Shown here piece by piece: positions 20,721-33,836 of a stretch of DNA of 64,000 nt. The position numbers were made by a program, and so were the translations under genes. This stretch comes from Tubulanus polymorphus (Eukaryota; Nemertea; Palaeonemertea; Tubulaniformes; Tubulanidae), in assembly GCF_964204645.1 (NCBI RefSeq), contig NC_134028.1, positions 20,868,153-20,932,152 on the forward strand. The letters run 5' to 3'. Every line of letters starts with the position of its first letter. Position 1 is the stretch's first letter. Under the pieces are notes generated by a model that was not told the origin of the DNA, made no database searches, and saw nothing but the letters and a program-made list of their open reading frames with translations.

Positions 20721-21800
20721 ATGCTCGACGAAAACATTACTAACACGGGCCGAACACCGACAACACCGCAACTCAACGTGTGCCAGAGAATTAAAACTCT
20801 CCCTGTTCTATGGATTAACAAACTCAATGTTTCTGTATATTTAGGCTGGTATCTACCGGCATCTATACTGGGTTTGATATTCAACGCATTCACGTTATTA
20901 GTTCTAAAACGGTTTAAATCTGATAACTATTTTCTCATCAAAATTCTCGCTCTAAACGATCTTTTCTTTATGATCGCTACATTCATTCTTTATCCGCTGA
21001 GAACTGCGTACGTTTTCGTCGTTTTGGGAGATATTGTATTTCGCAAGAACGATTGGAATTTTGGTTGGATCTTCATCTCAGTCGCTTTGCCATTTTTTTA
21101 TATATTTCAGATGACGCGTAACTGGTGCACTGTACTGCTCAGTCTAGAGCGGTTGATCGTCGTTTTATTTCCAATTAAATCTCGAAACTTTCCCAAGAAG
21201 TTAATTTCACAATGCGCAATGGTGTTTATTTCACTTTTAAGTTTTTTTGGCCATTTCATTCGTTTCATTCCTAACCAACAACTTGGATTTATGGATTGCC
21301 CGGTTGAGTGGCCATATGTGACAATACGTATTAAGTATTATGACTACCCCGAGTGGTTTAAACAATACAGATGGCGATCTGCAATTTCTAGGGTCTATCT
21401 CTTCATGTATCTTACTGTTATAATCCCAATATGTGTTTTAGTCGTTATCAATGTTATTCTTATTTCGGCAATATTTTTGGATCGGCTTAATCGACGTTCA
21501 GAGCTCGGTGTAACAGATGAAACGTCTAGAAGGGAAATAAGGGTTTTAAGAATGGTTTTATCAGTAGTTTTGTTGTTCATCTTCTGTGAAGGTTTTGGAT
21601 TCATTGATCGTTTAATGAATTTAAACCGTATCCCCGCCATTCCGGGTATGAGCCTGATAGCGCTGGGATTTTCAATCATCGATTCGTCCGTAAATTTCAT
21701 CGTGTATTGCGCGACGGATGAAAGATTTAGGAAAGTAGCTTTTGATATTTTAGGCAACGTTTGCCGCGAACGACGGGTACCGATAAAAGAAAAAGGATAA
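20721..21800 (+). CDS. GPCR C, class A orphan receptor (unit 1)
   Basis: 359 residues in one exon from the ATG at 20721. Features are an N-terminal tail with an N-glycan sequon (NIT), Asn55 in TM1 (IFNAF), Asp80 in TM2 (ALND), Glu143-Arg144 ending TM3 (LLSLERLIVVLFP), TM5 with Pro236, TM6 LFIFCEGFGFIDRL (285-298) and TM7 DSSVNFIVYC (321-330). Loop 2 carries Cys193, but there is no cysteine at the usual top-of-TM3 position; Cys21 before TM1 could pair with it. The shared TM6 motif LFIxCExxxxIDRL marks GPCR B and C as paralogues. It resembles FMRFamide-receptor-like expansions; ligand unknown. Confidence 0.86.
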   Translation: MLDENITNTGRTPTTPQLNVCQRIKTLPVLWINKLNVSVYLGWYLPASILGLIFNAFTLLVLKRFKSDNYFLIKILALNDLFFMIATFILYPLRTAYVFVVLGDIVFRKNDWNFGWIFISVALPFFYIFQMTRNWCTVLLSLERLIVVLFPIKSRNFPKKLISQCAMVFISLLSFFGHFIRFIPNQQLGFMDCPVEWPYVTIRIKYYDYPEWFKQYRWRSAISRVYLFMYLTVIIPICVLVVINVILISAIFLDRLNRRSELGVTDETSRREIRVLRMVLSVVLLFIFCEGFGFIDRLMNLNRIPAIPGMSLIALGFSIIDSSVNFIVYCATDERFRKVAFDILGNVCRERRVPIKEKG

Positions 21801-22029
21801 AAAATGCCGAATATGGAGCGATGTTAGAATTATAGTGGAAATACCCCCCATAGCATACGTCATTATACGACTGACCAAATAAGACCATACCGCTTGCCCA
21901 TTGCATTTAACACGCACAAGACGTGTAAACTCATGAGACATAGTTGTTTTGTTCATTACAATCTTGGAGGTTGATATTTCAAAGGGGAAATGATTATACC
22001 TAAGGGGTTGTCCTTATTTGATTTTGTTC

Positions 22030-22080
22030 TCAGTACGCCTGATGAGGGCTAACAGTTATTAGCCGAAACGTCGCTACTCA
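22030..22080 (+). ncRNA. Hammerhead-ribozyme-like motif (unit 1)
   Basis: CTGATGA (22039-22045), then a six-pair stem-loop ggctaa...ttagcc, then GAAAC (22065-22069) and GTC with a predicted cleavage after 22072. The flanks agtacgc and gctact pair with one bulge, forming stem I. This is the arrangement of type I hammerheads with a minimal stem III, known from Penelope-like retroelements. One extra base lies between CTGATGA and stem II, a departure from the consensus, so activity is not assured. Confidence 0.45.
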
Positions 22081-22439
22081 AATATAATCATTCTGATAGA
22101 GAATTTTTCAATCTTGGCTTCGTTATTGTGGGATTTCTCTCGTCATACTATGCCTTTACATGTCACTTGTTGACAGGCGTCCGCAAATTTTTTCAATTTG
22201 AACCAGTTTTCATTTTCCAAAGAACTAATTTGAAACCTGTTGCAATAGCATTATGCAATAATTTCCAACAAATATCTGCTCTTTATCGTTTGTCAATATA
22301 TATATATATATATTTATTATAAACCTCGTTCACAATATCCGGCCAGTGCAAAACCATCATTTTCTGTTCGCCCCCAATCGATGTTTTTTATGGAGATGTT
22401 TGAACAATAGAATTGTATATAAATGTGAGGTGTTAAAAT

Positions 22440-23150
22440 ATGTGTAATAATAATAATGATAATAATAAGTGTCTTATATAGCGCTAAATACAACTCACGA
22501 AAAAAGCCGCTCAGAGCGCTTCACATAAAAGCCTCATTAAAGAGGAAATGTTTAAGTTGCCTCTTGAAGATTTCCAAAGATTTTATAGACCGGAGGTCTC
22601 CAGGAAGCTGATTCCACAAGGGCGGGCCATTGATGGAAAAGGCTCGAGAACCGAAAGACTTTCTATTGTATCTATGATGATATGATGATATGATTTATTT
22701 TCAAGTAAAGTTTTTACAAAATTAATGAATCTAGGGACTGTCAGTGAGATAAAGACAGAAGAACGGAGAGGACGGCAAGGGGCATGAATATGAATGAGGT
22801 CACAGAGATGTTTAGGAGCCAAATTATGTATGCACTGGATGATGAAAATGAGAACTTGGTACTTGATTCTTTGTTCAATGGGTAACCAATGTAATTCCAT
22901 AAGGACACAGGTTTGATTGATTTATATTTTCTGGTTTTACTAACTAGACGGGCTGCTGTGTTTCGTACTCACTGGAGAGGTTTCGTTGAGGATTTTGGTA
23001 ATTCAGTGTGAACAGAGTTACAAAAGTCAAGACGGGTTGCGATGAGTGCCTGCACATAAATTCTTGTGGCATCAACAGATATATATATTGACGGATTTTA
23101 CCAATGTTGAGAATGTAAAAAATTAGCAGACTTCACACAACTTGAAATGT
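22440..23150 (-). pseudogene. 5'-truncated LINE with polymerase C-terminus (unit 1)
   Basis: On the minus strand, ALIATRLDFCNS and LPKSSTKPLQ-VRNTAARLV are followed by LHWLPIEQRIKYQ and LAPKHLCDLI. This block is typical of the thumb/connection region of CR1/L2/jockey-type LINEs. Its 3' end has a tagcgctatataagacac tail and an (ATT)n-like run (22440-22470). Frameshifts break the frame. Equivalents are 42065-42780 and 58005-58715. Confidence 0.75.
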
Positions 23151-23770
23151 GGTCTCTTAAGTGTATTAGTAAATATTGCTATGTATCAAATTGGACATAG
23201 ATTTCTGGTAAATCACCACGATTTACATTTCCGTCAGATAGAATTAGCTTCCAATGATGCGGTATCGAATCGCGTCCATATTAGTGTGCGTTGTAATCCA
23301 TTTTCAGGGGTATTTCGTCATAGTAGTTTGTAATTGCCGCGATAATCATCGAATGGGTGTTGCAGATCCGTGATGTATGTATTCTGTGGAATCGGTTTCG
23401 TCCAGTTCCGACACGCCGATCAGCGCACGTGGGAGGTAGCTGCTTGTAAAAATTACAATACACAAATTGCAAATGCTGTCAAAATAGAACATTGTGTAAA
23501 AGTTATTTTCAAATATGTGATATAATCACAAATATCAAATATGCAACTGGTTTGAATTTTAGTTCAGCCATTACTGAGAAATTCGACTTTTAAATCGGCA
23601 ATTTCAGCGCGTGCTCACTGTTATTGTTAATGTTAGCATTTCACATCGTTAAGAAATCGTGGAAAATACAATTTTGATAGCAGTATATATATTTGTTTCA
23701 AGCCCATACAGATTCTTCCCTTAAAGAGAAAATGTTTTCCCCTTTAATCACTTTATAATCTATTTTACAG

Positions 23771-24098
23771 ATACCGCACCGTGGGAATTGCTTCGGCGTT
23801 TGCCCGAGTTGGTTCGATGACAGCACCATTCGTCGCTCATTTGGTTGGTTTCATCTAGTAAATGTCACTTGTCACTTGTCATTTCAATATTACGATTGAA
23901 TTGTTTCAGGCTCAATTTATATCTTGGTTGCCAGGCGTGATTCTCGGGTGTATTGGACTGGTAACCGCTTTGTTGATGTTACCCTTACCGGAAACTAGAG
24001 GTGTACCGATGCCTCAAACTATCACTGATATCGACCGACCTAGAAACGACTCGATAAACCGGACTGTAGATGAAAATCATCTGGAACAAATTAGTTAA
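23771..24098 (+). pseudogene. Orphan last two exons of an SLC22 transporter (unit 1)
   Basis: Exon 23771-23843 encodes YRTVGIASAFARVGSMTAPF (the TM11 region). Exon 23910-24098 encodes AQFISWLPGVILG and the family's C-terminal signature LPETRGVPMPQTITDI, ending at TAG-free codons EQIS-stop. Phases agree if the donor is GTTGGT at 23844. No upstream SLC22 exon exists within the unit; the nearest are the broken ones at 5808-8255. The pair therefore cannot encode a transporter unless spliced to something else. A further open frame (24070-24285) overlaps the end out of frame. Confidence 0.75.
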
Positions 24099-24929
24099 TT
24101 TTTACCTCAGGTTAACAACAATGAGGACTCTACGTTCGACTGTGGCAATCGAGGATTCCACTTATGGCAAGCGACGATCCACTAGGTTCGCTAGTGTGCA
24201 TTCAGACAACGACTCCCGGATTTCTTCTCATATTCAATTAAAGTCTATCCATAATTTCTCAAATTCTTTGAATGGTGATCAGTAAAAACCACCTTAAATA
24301 TGAAACTTAAGATCATTTAAGTTTATCAAGACGAGTGATTTGCCAAATTTCTGACGAGGGAGGCTAAAAATCTAGATGAAAGTTCATTGAAAATGAACTG
24401 GATTTTGACGGGGTTGTCGCACTGTTACGCACACCATCTAGCGCGATAGCTGGTGGCACGAAGTCCTCATAGATCCATATTTGGAATCATTACTTTATTT
24501 TACTTGGTTTATCGTCATAATTACAACATATACAATGGAATATTCAATTTTGATCCCAAATACATGTAGCCATATACAAAAAAAAAAAACATGCTTTAAT
24601 ACAATTTCACTCCTTTACACCATGGACTCAACAACGATCGTTATGGAACTGTAGATGTGTCAAATAGGTATATAAGGTTTAGTAGGTAGGAGGTAGATTG
24701 ATTGAGTTATGAATTTTTTATTCTTACTAGCGATAAATGACAACTATTAGGGTTTTCTTAAAGGGACAGGATATTCTAAAAAATGACTTATTTCATCCTA
24801 TAATCTATGGAAATAACAGACAGTCCTACGCATACGTCTGATATATGTAGAACTGAATTTAATGTCAATTTTTGTAGAATTCTATAACTAACTAAATTAA
24901 GCATTTAAGAATCACATCCTCAATACATT

Positions 24930-25150
24930 CCTCAACAATACTGTTTTCCTTCTTCATAAACAACATGGAAGAATGTGTGAGCAGGTATAACATGAGGAAA
25001 TCGAACTCGAAATCATACTACTTTTATACGCGGACGATACACGGTGATTCTAGTAGAATCACCAGATGAAATTCGAAAGAATAGCAACCAAGTTCTATAA
25101 GATCTCTAATGGGCGTCGAGCAATAGACACCAAAATATTTTGTATATAGA
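24930..25150 (+). pseudogene. LINE reverse-transcriptase relic with YADD box (unit 2)
   Basis: Counterpart of 8970-9180, with YADD codons at 25027-25038 and the same frame breaks. Confidence 0.7.
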
Positions 25151-25430
25151 GATGGGGGATCAGTATGTAGAATTAGTACCCACTTTCAAATAGTCAAATA
25201 TGCTGGTCCCAAATCGTTTAGAGCAGATATAATAAATTCACACGTAAAATACACAACATAACGCTGATGGATATTTCACGGTCCAGCAATGGTTATCTAG
25301 GCATCTGAAGTCAACGATTTACTTAATTGACTAACGGCAATGTATGGTAAACCAAAAAACAAGCCTTTTAGAATCGCCAGATTCAGATGTTCATGCTGTG
25401 CACGTTTGTACATCGTGATCGGTCGGCGCA

Positions 25431-26399
25431 ATGGCTGCAACTTCCATTCTTCAGAACCTCACAAATCCCACTAATATTTACACAGGCCTCGTACTGGCTG
25501 CAACTACGATAAACGGAACCTATCTGTGGTGTTACCTCGTATTCGCCAGTCTTTGTTTAATTCTCGGATTCATCGGCAATTTCCTGATTGTAATAGTTAT
25601 GATGCAACCTAAACTATGGCGACGTTCTTTCAGTCGTATGTTCGTTCAACTAGCCGTCTGCGACACTTTGGTTCTCATCTGTTATTCGATAAAATATATC
25701 AACGTTATATCGTATACTTTTTACGGGAGGGAATTATTGGTCAAACCATTAACGCGAGTTCAATGTATATGTTTTGAGTATTTCATATCATTGTGCCTAT
25801 CGAGCAGTCCGTGGACGCTGGTCCTCGTGGCAACCGAGCGAATGTGTGTGGTTTGCTTTCCGTTTAGAGGTCCTCGTTTCTGGAGCCCGAATGCTGCTTC
25901 TATACTCTGTTCCTCCGTAATCTGCTTCGTAGCGCTGGGTCATAGCTATTTATTTGTAACTATCAATATTAGTGGCAACGGTTGTATCATCAAAAATGTT
26001 CTCACATTTACCAAGCCTTTATTAACGTCTATTAGTTTCTCTGTCGGCCCGTTTATTTCGTTATCGATCATGTCCACAATAACTTCGATCACTTTATTCA
26101 GAAAAAAGGCCAACTCAGAAACAACCCGAGCATCGAAATACTCAAACCAAGTAACCGTGTTAGTTCTGTTACTGTGTGCCTTCTTCATGGTTACAACATT
26201 CCCAACAGTTATTATGAGCCCTTTTCTCAGTACTAGTTCGGAATTGAAAAATATCTTCGCTGCCCTAATTGATATCTTAGCGATAAACTATTCGTTTAAT
26301 CTCTACTTGTATCTGGTGACGGGAAAAGAAATCAGAAACGAATTGCGGAATTTGATTTTCGAAAAGAGACGCGATATATCACTGTATGTCAAACCTTAA
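25431..26399 (+). CDS. GPCR A (unit 2)
   Basis: Full-length 322-residue copy and the most divergent of the four. Replacements relative to unit 4 include R60P at the start of intracellular loop 1, I118F in TM3, T155A, D179N in loop 2, I201S, A212S and N269S. All class A landmarks (Asn50, Asp78, Cys112, Glu136-Arg137, Cys185) are kept, so it is potentially functional. Confidence 0.87.
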   Translation: MAATSILQNLTNPTNIYTGLVLAATTINGTYLWCYLVFASLCLILGFIGNFLIVIVMMQPKLWRRSFSRMFVQLAVCDTLVLICYSIKYINVISYTFYGRELLVKPLTRVQCICFEYFISLCLSSSPWTLVLVATERMCVVCFPFRGPRFWSPNAASILCSSVICFVALGHSYLFVTINISGNGCIIKNVLTFTKPLLTSISFSVGPFISLSIMSTITSITLFRKKANSETTRASKYSNQVTVLVLLLCAFFMVTTFPTVIMSPFLSTSSELKNIFAALIDILAINYSFNLYLYLVTGKEIRNELRNLIFEKRRDISLYVKP

Positions 26400-28038
26400 A
26401 ACCCATCATCTCTCTAGTCTAAAATTACAATCGCAGAAGTTATAGCTATATCAGTACCGCGTTCAGTTTTCTATCTAATAGATTCAATCAATTATAAAAT
26501 CTTTATCCGCTAAATTATACCAGTAACTCTCCAATAAAAATGGCATTCTCTGCCGGTCGAAGATGAGGAAATATTATGCAGTTTCGGGTTCTGTCTTCGA
26601 CATAAGTACAAATGCCATATACGTTGAACGGAGCCCCCTCTGCCACACGACAATGATCCATTGACATAGGAAGGCCATCAATTTTTGAAAAGTGCCCTTT
26701 CTCCAAATATTTGTGTCATATCCTATAGAACGGCCCCTTTTCGAGTCTCCCTTAAAAAAAGATATTCAAATGCGACGTACGGCCCTGACTTCCAGAATCA
26801 GTTAGCATTTACAGGGATAATCGGGGACTGAAATTCGGCGGCACCTGTGTGAATTTGACTGTTACAAGTAGAAACTGACAAAAAATTCAGAACACATCAA
26901 AGCCTGTGCCCGAAGCGTAATTTATCTTCTCCAGCAATTTCAGTGACATTATCAATACGCTATCAGATGAAGCTCATGGAAAAAAGGTAATGAGTGCTTG
27001 GACCGTCTACTTCATGGCGCAATCGATTGAGTAAAACTAAGTTTAGAGAGCTTACAGATGCTAACAAAAATTATCACGTGCTGCAAACGGAACATCTCTA
27101 TGAAGCCCGATAGATAACGAATATACGATGATTGTAACGAGTTTAGTTCTGACAGTCGGATACGGATGATACTCATTCATGACGCGGATGTTAATCAGAC
27201 GATCTGCGACGTCTTGAAGTAAAGTGTAGTGACAAGTTCCGCCGAATTTGTAATTGAACCCGTCAAACGAGGCGTACGATAGATCATCTTAGTTCTGATC
27301 AGATAGGGTCTACTTTCTTCGCTTTTTGAAATCAACTTAAGCAAAATTTCTACGATTTCTTTTTTACGACGGCGCCCGGGGCTGGACACAGCATACCATC
27401 TCTTAACATGATGACGAATTTTGTGCATACTACGACGAGTGAAGTTTCACGATAAATTATTATAAAATAACGATAAAAAAATGTTTTATTTCAAACATAT
27501 CTGTAGATATAAAAACATTGATCATATTTACATTCAAACCTGAGAGAAATAGATATGTTATTAACAAACAAATACAATTTGAAATCCTTATAAAAGCACA
27601 GTGTATGAAAATTGTAACATCACAAAAATTCAAAACGTCGAATTTGCACTAAATTATTATGAAAAGTTGCATAAATTTACATAAATTACACCCTGCAAAA
27701 CAAAGTCATGACATGATAACAAAGTTACATAAAACGATATTGAAGATAAACGTATTGAAAACATTCTACAAAATAGGAAACTATTCTGAAATCATTCACT
27801 ACAAAATAAACAAAAATCCTGAAAAAGCAAAAACTCTGAAATAGAAAATTTAATTAGTAACAACAACAAAAACAACAGGAGCAGCGACATAAATATAACA
27901 TCAATCATCATTAATGATGCACATCACTTAAAACAGAGTAACATTTTATTTTTACTTAATCTAAGTCATCAGGAACATCAGGAATCTAAGTCATCAGTTT
28001 GAGAACAGGTTTTATCATTATGTAGGATCTCGCTGGTT

Positions 28039-31000
28039 CTAATCCAATATGGCGTTCTCCGACTCATCACCAACTACAACACCTCCTAACGATCGTAACA
28101 ACAACGGCATTTTCCCTCTTCTTTTCTGCTTGTGTTGTTTCTTCAAGTTTTTCTTGTTCTTCGAAGAGTTAGAGTCGTGTTGTTTCTGCCGAGTAGAATG
28201 GTCACATTGAGAATGTTTAGGTAGTTTGAGTTGTATGTTGTGCTCGGCGCATTCTTTTACGTAAAACTTCACGATAGCGCATTCGCAGTTTTTACCCGAA
28301 GGACATTCACAAACGTTATCAGTACAAGCCCTGAAAATGAAATAGAAATAAACCATTACGAGTCTAGTTTTTCTTTCATTATTTTCGTAACTCTCCTTAC
28401 TCGGTACCAGCCAAATGAGGAAACTGATGGTGCAATTATACCAATAATGTATTACTCAAAACGTGGAAGTAAGAACTTTACTATAGAATTAGATATTTAC
28501 CTGAGGAATGGTTGGACGGGGACTTTCTTGTGGCATTTTTTGAACGCCGGACTCTTTAAGACAGCACATTTCTGATGAGCGCGAACTCGCTGATCCACAG
28601 TTTTACACGACGACTTTCTACTATTAAACGGTTCGTCGCAGTTACATTTACCACCGACTCGCCACGACTTTGCGAAAACCTCCGAATCCGAGACAATTTC
28701 CTGTTTGATTTTCATTTTACTATCGTCTTTTACGACTTGATTGAAATTACCGCAAAGACCGCCTAATTTATTCTGCCAATTCGCAGTTACGTAAACATTG
28801 ATATCGCCTTGTTTACTCCAGGTTAATCTGAATCCGTTTATCATATTCACGACCACTGTCGCGTTTTTGACGACTTCGATAGTAAAGTTTTCATGTTTAA
28901 ACGGAACAGCGATTTTACTACGATTCACTCTGATATCCAGATCTCGATGAAGCCCGATAGATAACGAAGATACGATGATTGTAACGAGTTTAGTTCTGAC
29001 AGTCGGATACGGATGATACTCATTCTTGACGCGGATGTTAATCAGGCGATCTGCGACGTCTTGAAGTAAGGTGTAGCGACAAGTTCCGCCGAATTTGTAA
29101 TTGAACCCGTCAAATGAAGCGTACGATAAATAATCCTTGTTCGAGTTAGTAACTGAACAGATACTATGAGCCGCGACACATAGTGGGCAACATTCTCCCT
29201 GAGGCCGATAGAGAATAGATTTCTGAAAAAAATGAAAAGATGTAATGTATTCAAGTTTCATGATTTCACGAAAACATGAAATGATTTAAACGCCAACGAA
29301 AAACAAATGGATGACGGGCAGCAATAAAACATATCAAACTAAAATAAATCCCCACATTTAGAATAAAAAAGCCCGAAAGTATCCCTGCAAAAAAGTATTA
29401 GGATATGGTCGAAACATCGAGTAGGTATTCGCTCAAGAAATAATGGAACAATAATTATTTGTTTTTTCAATCACTGATGATTTTAATACTAATTCCTCAA
29501 TTGTATCAGGATTTCAACCATGAAAACTTAGATATTTACCTGTGAACATTTAGGAGTTGAACCACACGTTATTTCTTGGCAGGTGACGTTTCCATCTTTA
29601 CAACTACAATCAGTACAGGATCCATCCTTCCAGATCTGATCAATCTGTAAATAGAATACTACTGAGTTCAAGGTTGGAATAAAGGACGGATTAGCATCGA
29701 AGATAGGGATTTAATTCAAATTTTTAAAGACAGTTTCTTCCTCTTTTATGAAAAATATACTACAATGTACAGGGATATTTCGTCTATGCTTAACCTATGG
29801 TTATTCGAATATCTGTTTCAAATAGGGGTCTTGTGCCCTTAACTCAAATAGTAAGATATTTACCTTGTACATTTTGCCTTTGTATGCACATCCAGCTGGA
29901 CGCTTACATTTCGGGCAACACGATTTCTTATCGTAGACCAAGAATTGTTTCGGGCAATTCAGATCTGGACACGATTCACGATAACACTGCATCCCGCCCT
30001 TGTAACAAGAACATTTCGTGCATTTATCCGGCATGAAATGTCGATTTTCTCGATGAAGATGACCACGAAATAAACAACTGCCGTGAATAGAACTGACCGA
30101 TACGGCTTCTTTACCTGCAAGAAAAATTGAATTCGATTTAATAGACAAATCCACAAAAATTATTTTTCTTAACCCTTGGGTTAGATGCCGAGGGAGGGTA
30201 GAGAATAGAAGAAACTTTGGCCAAAGAATTGTGCAACCACCAGGACTCGAACCCATGTGCCCTGGACATCTTAAAAGATTACTTACCTTTACAAATTGGA
30301 CAGCACTCGTTTTCTTCGTGTACTTGATATTTTTGTGGACAATTTAAAACTGGGCAAACTTTTCGAATACACGTCAATTCACCTGACTGAAATACAATGA
30401 TAACAATGACAATGACAAATTGAACGTGTATATATCAGTGAAATACGTATGAAGTGCTCTAAAATTTTAGAACTAAACATGATTATTCGTTTATACCTGG
30501 CATTTACATGTTGTGCACTTTTCACCGGGTTTTGTCATTGATTTCCCATCTTCGACGGTAATTCCGTCCAGAACGCAACCTTTAGTGTTCTCTTTCTCGC
30601 TGCTACAGGCCGGGCAACATTGACCCGGTTTATATATCTGTTCACGACATCCCGCGCGACATTGTACTTTACTATGAGTTAGAACACCGGACTGAAGAAA
30701 ATATTTAAAAAAAAATTTTAACATACGTTTTGAACATGTAACAATCAGGATCCAGTGAGTTAGAATCAGATATTTTTCATTCGGTTTAGTGAATTAAATT
30801 TCTAACGCCTTACACTGCGGAACTGGGTCGTAGCACTACCAGCACCAGCAACGGATATTTTCAGACGAACGTGACATAGGCCTATTATTTGAGAAATCCA
30901 GATTAAATTTACTTACCGAACACGAGTGCTGTTTACAGGGATCTTTTTCGTCAATCCATTCAGCTCCACTTTTATATTCTTTATTCCGATATTTACAGCC

Positions 31001-31152
31001 TATGATTATCAAAGAATCAGCATTTATATATCATCTGATAATATGTTAATATATGTGTCATTATCATTAGATATGATAAGATATGAAGACTAACCCGTTA
31101 CTGAATAGATTACTGAAATCAACACAATCATTTTCAAGATGTAATAATCCAT
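28039..31152 (-). CDS. Crossveinless-2/BMPER-like gene (unit 2)
   Basis: Same eight exons: 31152-31095, 30999-30917, 30691-30497, 30386-30287, 30114-29864, 29644-29540, 29222-28501 and 28330-28039. Predicted product is 601 residues with signal peptide, four VWC domains, VWD and C8, and no in-frame lesions. Differences from unit 1 are few (for example K192E in VWC3, H272Q at the end of VWC4, and F436I after the GLCGNFN motif). It also lacks the GDPH motif. Confidence 0.86.
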
Positions 31153-32822
31153 TGCAATCTTTAAATCCTATGAGTGGTAATCCGTCAATCATCGATTGAA
31201 TGTTAATTTGTTAATCCCGCGTTTACTGATTATCCGCTAATCCAATGATAGTGATGATGACGACTAGTCATTGACTGAACTGATTTGTTGATGTCGCATC
31301 AGATTGTTTTATACCGGGATCATCTGTCACTCAAACCCGACACGTGAGAGAGGAGCACATGTCATTAATTAAACACTGGCGACTGACATTAATTACCTGA
31401 TTACGTATTTTCGACTTCTGTGAACTGTTCTGATGCTGTTCTAATTATTGTAATTGAGTAAAATCAATTAAGCTCTAATTGACTCTAAAACGACGTACGA
31501 TATAGATTGATTAATCACATCCAGTAATTACAACGTGACGAACTCTACTTTCGTCGAATGAAAAATTCGATGTTTTCATACGCATCCAATTAACTCCCTT
31601 TCAAAGTTTGAAAACCAACTATACACAAATTTTAAAACAGTTAAAGCGAATTTCATTCATCAAATATTAGAATCAAAAGACATGACGCTTCCAACTCGCA
31701 CTAGAGTCAGGTGTCTACTCTCCACGTCAGAGTGTGGCTATTCTACTATCACCTCCTTCGGGGTTTGTGTTTTAGTTTTTGGGTGTTTGTCGGTTGTTTT
31801 CCGCTTTTCTTGGGCGTGTGTTTGGTGGAGTCGCCTGGAAGCTGGTCTCGGTTTTTCAATGTCTCGTCTATTTGTGTAGTAAATTCGCACAGCAGGAAGT
31901 GATAATATGTTTCTTTGTTAGGCAACTGTGAACATCTTAATATGCATATGAAATAAATGCATGTACAACGTATTCATTTCCTCAGCAACGACAAAAAGTA
32001 TAAAGCAGGACCCAGTTCTACAGTTGTGAGTGAGTTAAAGTTCAATGAGTTAACTCGGAGTTTAATCTGAACTCGAAACTGTTTAACTGGACCCAGGACA
32101 ATATATTATGATATTAATCGCACCATACACATGTCGATTTATTTGATAAGCCAGTTGAAAATAGAACAAAACCCAACTTGTCGCTTACCGGTTCAGGGTC
32201 CAATTCCACAGTTCCGAGTGAGGATTTAGCTCCGAGTTAACTCATTGAAAATGAACTAGCTTTAACTCAAGAGTTAACTCTAACTCACAACTGGGGAACT
32301 GGGCCCTGGTAAGATAAAAGATTGGTTACACGAATCAGAAATTCCAATTGTGTAGTTCGTTTTTTTTTTCAGGTTCGCTTCCAGCTCGTGTTGCTATTAT
32401 TTCAATGGGCAGAAAATCCATACTACTCTCGCTGTGTTAATTGCGGCTATATGTATTGTCTTCATTCAGTATATGACATCGTGGGTGGTTTAAGTATAAA
32501 TCATTGTTCATGAAAAGAGTAAATTCAATGTTGTCTATTATCGGAACAAGATTGATTCGTAAATACGAAATGCGCGTGTAGTATGATAAATATATATAAC
32601 TACTCAAAAGTTCTATTTAAAAAGATGAAAATGTTTGTTTTTTTCAAAAACATCTATTTCAACTCATCTAACATTTGACGTATACATGTATGTATGTTTC
32701 TAGAGATAATTGCACCCTGCTGAACGACCGTGCCGTATCACGACACAGGTATCAAATTTGATTTAGAAATTTAATTGGGCGTGTTGGGTAATCCGCGACG
32801 AAATTCCTATAGCAGCTCGAGA

Positions 32823-33836
32823 ATGAATGGTAGTATGAACTACAGCAGCAGCAATAGCAGCGTCAGCGGTAATGGTGACGGATTGAGATGTCCTGTGATG
32901 AAAATCAGTGAAATCCTTACGATGTTAAACATATTTTATGTCGGGCCGATTTGTGTCGTCGGCATCGCATTGAATGTCTTAAACATACTTATTTTACGGT
33001 CGTTTCGTTCGCCGATCGTATCCGTTTACCTTTTACAGTTACTAGCGGCAGCCGACATATTTTACCTGGTCGGTTCTTTTTTCTATTTCACCGTCAGATT
33101 TTCGGCTTATTACTTCATGAAAGGTGAAATCGTCTTCCGTCTCAATGGTGGTAACATCTTTCCGCGGTTCTACATACCGACGCTTGAAATTTACGGCTTT
33201 TCGATTCTATTTCGCAACATGTTCGTGCCAGTCGTTTCGGTTGACCGGGCGGTGAATTTGTATTTTCCATTTTTCGCCCGCCGCCACGTCACAAAAAGGC
33301 GGGTTACGACCGTATTCGTGATCCTATTGGTTGTCTGTTTTTTCGGCCGGTGTTACTATATGCTATTCGGAGTCGGGAAATTCGGATACCGACGGAACAA
33401 ATGCGACCAAACGATGGAAATCTACGCGCTTAAATGAAGTCCTTTCATCAAGAAAATGCATAATTTGAGATACTACCTTTGCGTGTCGTTCGGACCAATG
33501 CTCGTACTTATAACTTTGAACTGCCTGATTACATATAAAGTCGTATTTCGAACCGGAATCGGGGCGGCTCCGTCGAAAGCAGGCTCACCATCTAACGCGC
33601 AAGCCACGAAAACCGTATTAACGATCGTGTTGTTGTTTATCGTTTGTGAAATGGGCCCTGTTATCGATCGGTTGAGTCAGCTGATTTTGGGCCGCCGATA
33701 TACATGGCATCCGCATCTCCGGAAAGCGTCGCTCTATTTGTCCGTGAATGATTCTTTTTTGAATTTTTTTGTCTATGTGGCAGCAAATTCGCGATTCCGC
33801 AAGATATTCGTGAATATGCTAAAACGGGCGAAATAA
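32823..33836 (+). pseudogene. GPCR B, nonsense copy (unit 2)
   Basis: Counterpart of the unit 1 receptor, broken by CGA to TGA at codon 205 (33435-33437), between TM4 and TM5. The rest of the frame is open to 33836. Extra missense changes include a Cys in the TM4 region (GRCYYM against GRGYYM). A product of 204 residues would lack TM5-7. Confidence 0.88.

Larger units (their letters stand above)
21801..23770. other. Region between GPCR C and the orphan SLC22 exons (unit 1)
   Basis: It contains a hammerhead-like hairpin (22030-22080) within a longer repeat, a LINE fragment (22440-23150) and AT-rich sequence with no recognised coding. I looked for the missing SLC22 exons (TM7-10) here and did not find them. 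Equivalents are 41443-43409 and 57368-59325. Confidence 0.5.

Noticed and set aside
21395-21956. Minus-strand open frames antisense to GPCR C
   Set aside because: Shadow frames of a clear coding exon; the same applies to 9969-10211 and its counterparts in GPCR A.
24070-24285. 71-codon frame after the SLC22 terminal exon
   Set aside because: It overlaps the exon in another frame, and an intervening intron would be only about 16 bases. It might be a lost C-terminal extension, but this is not supported.
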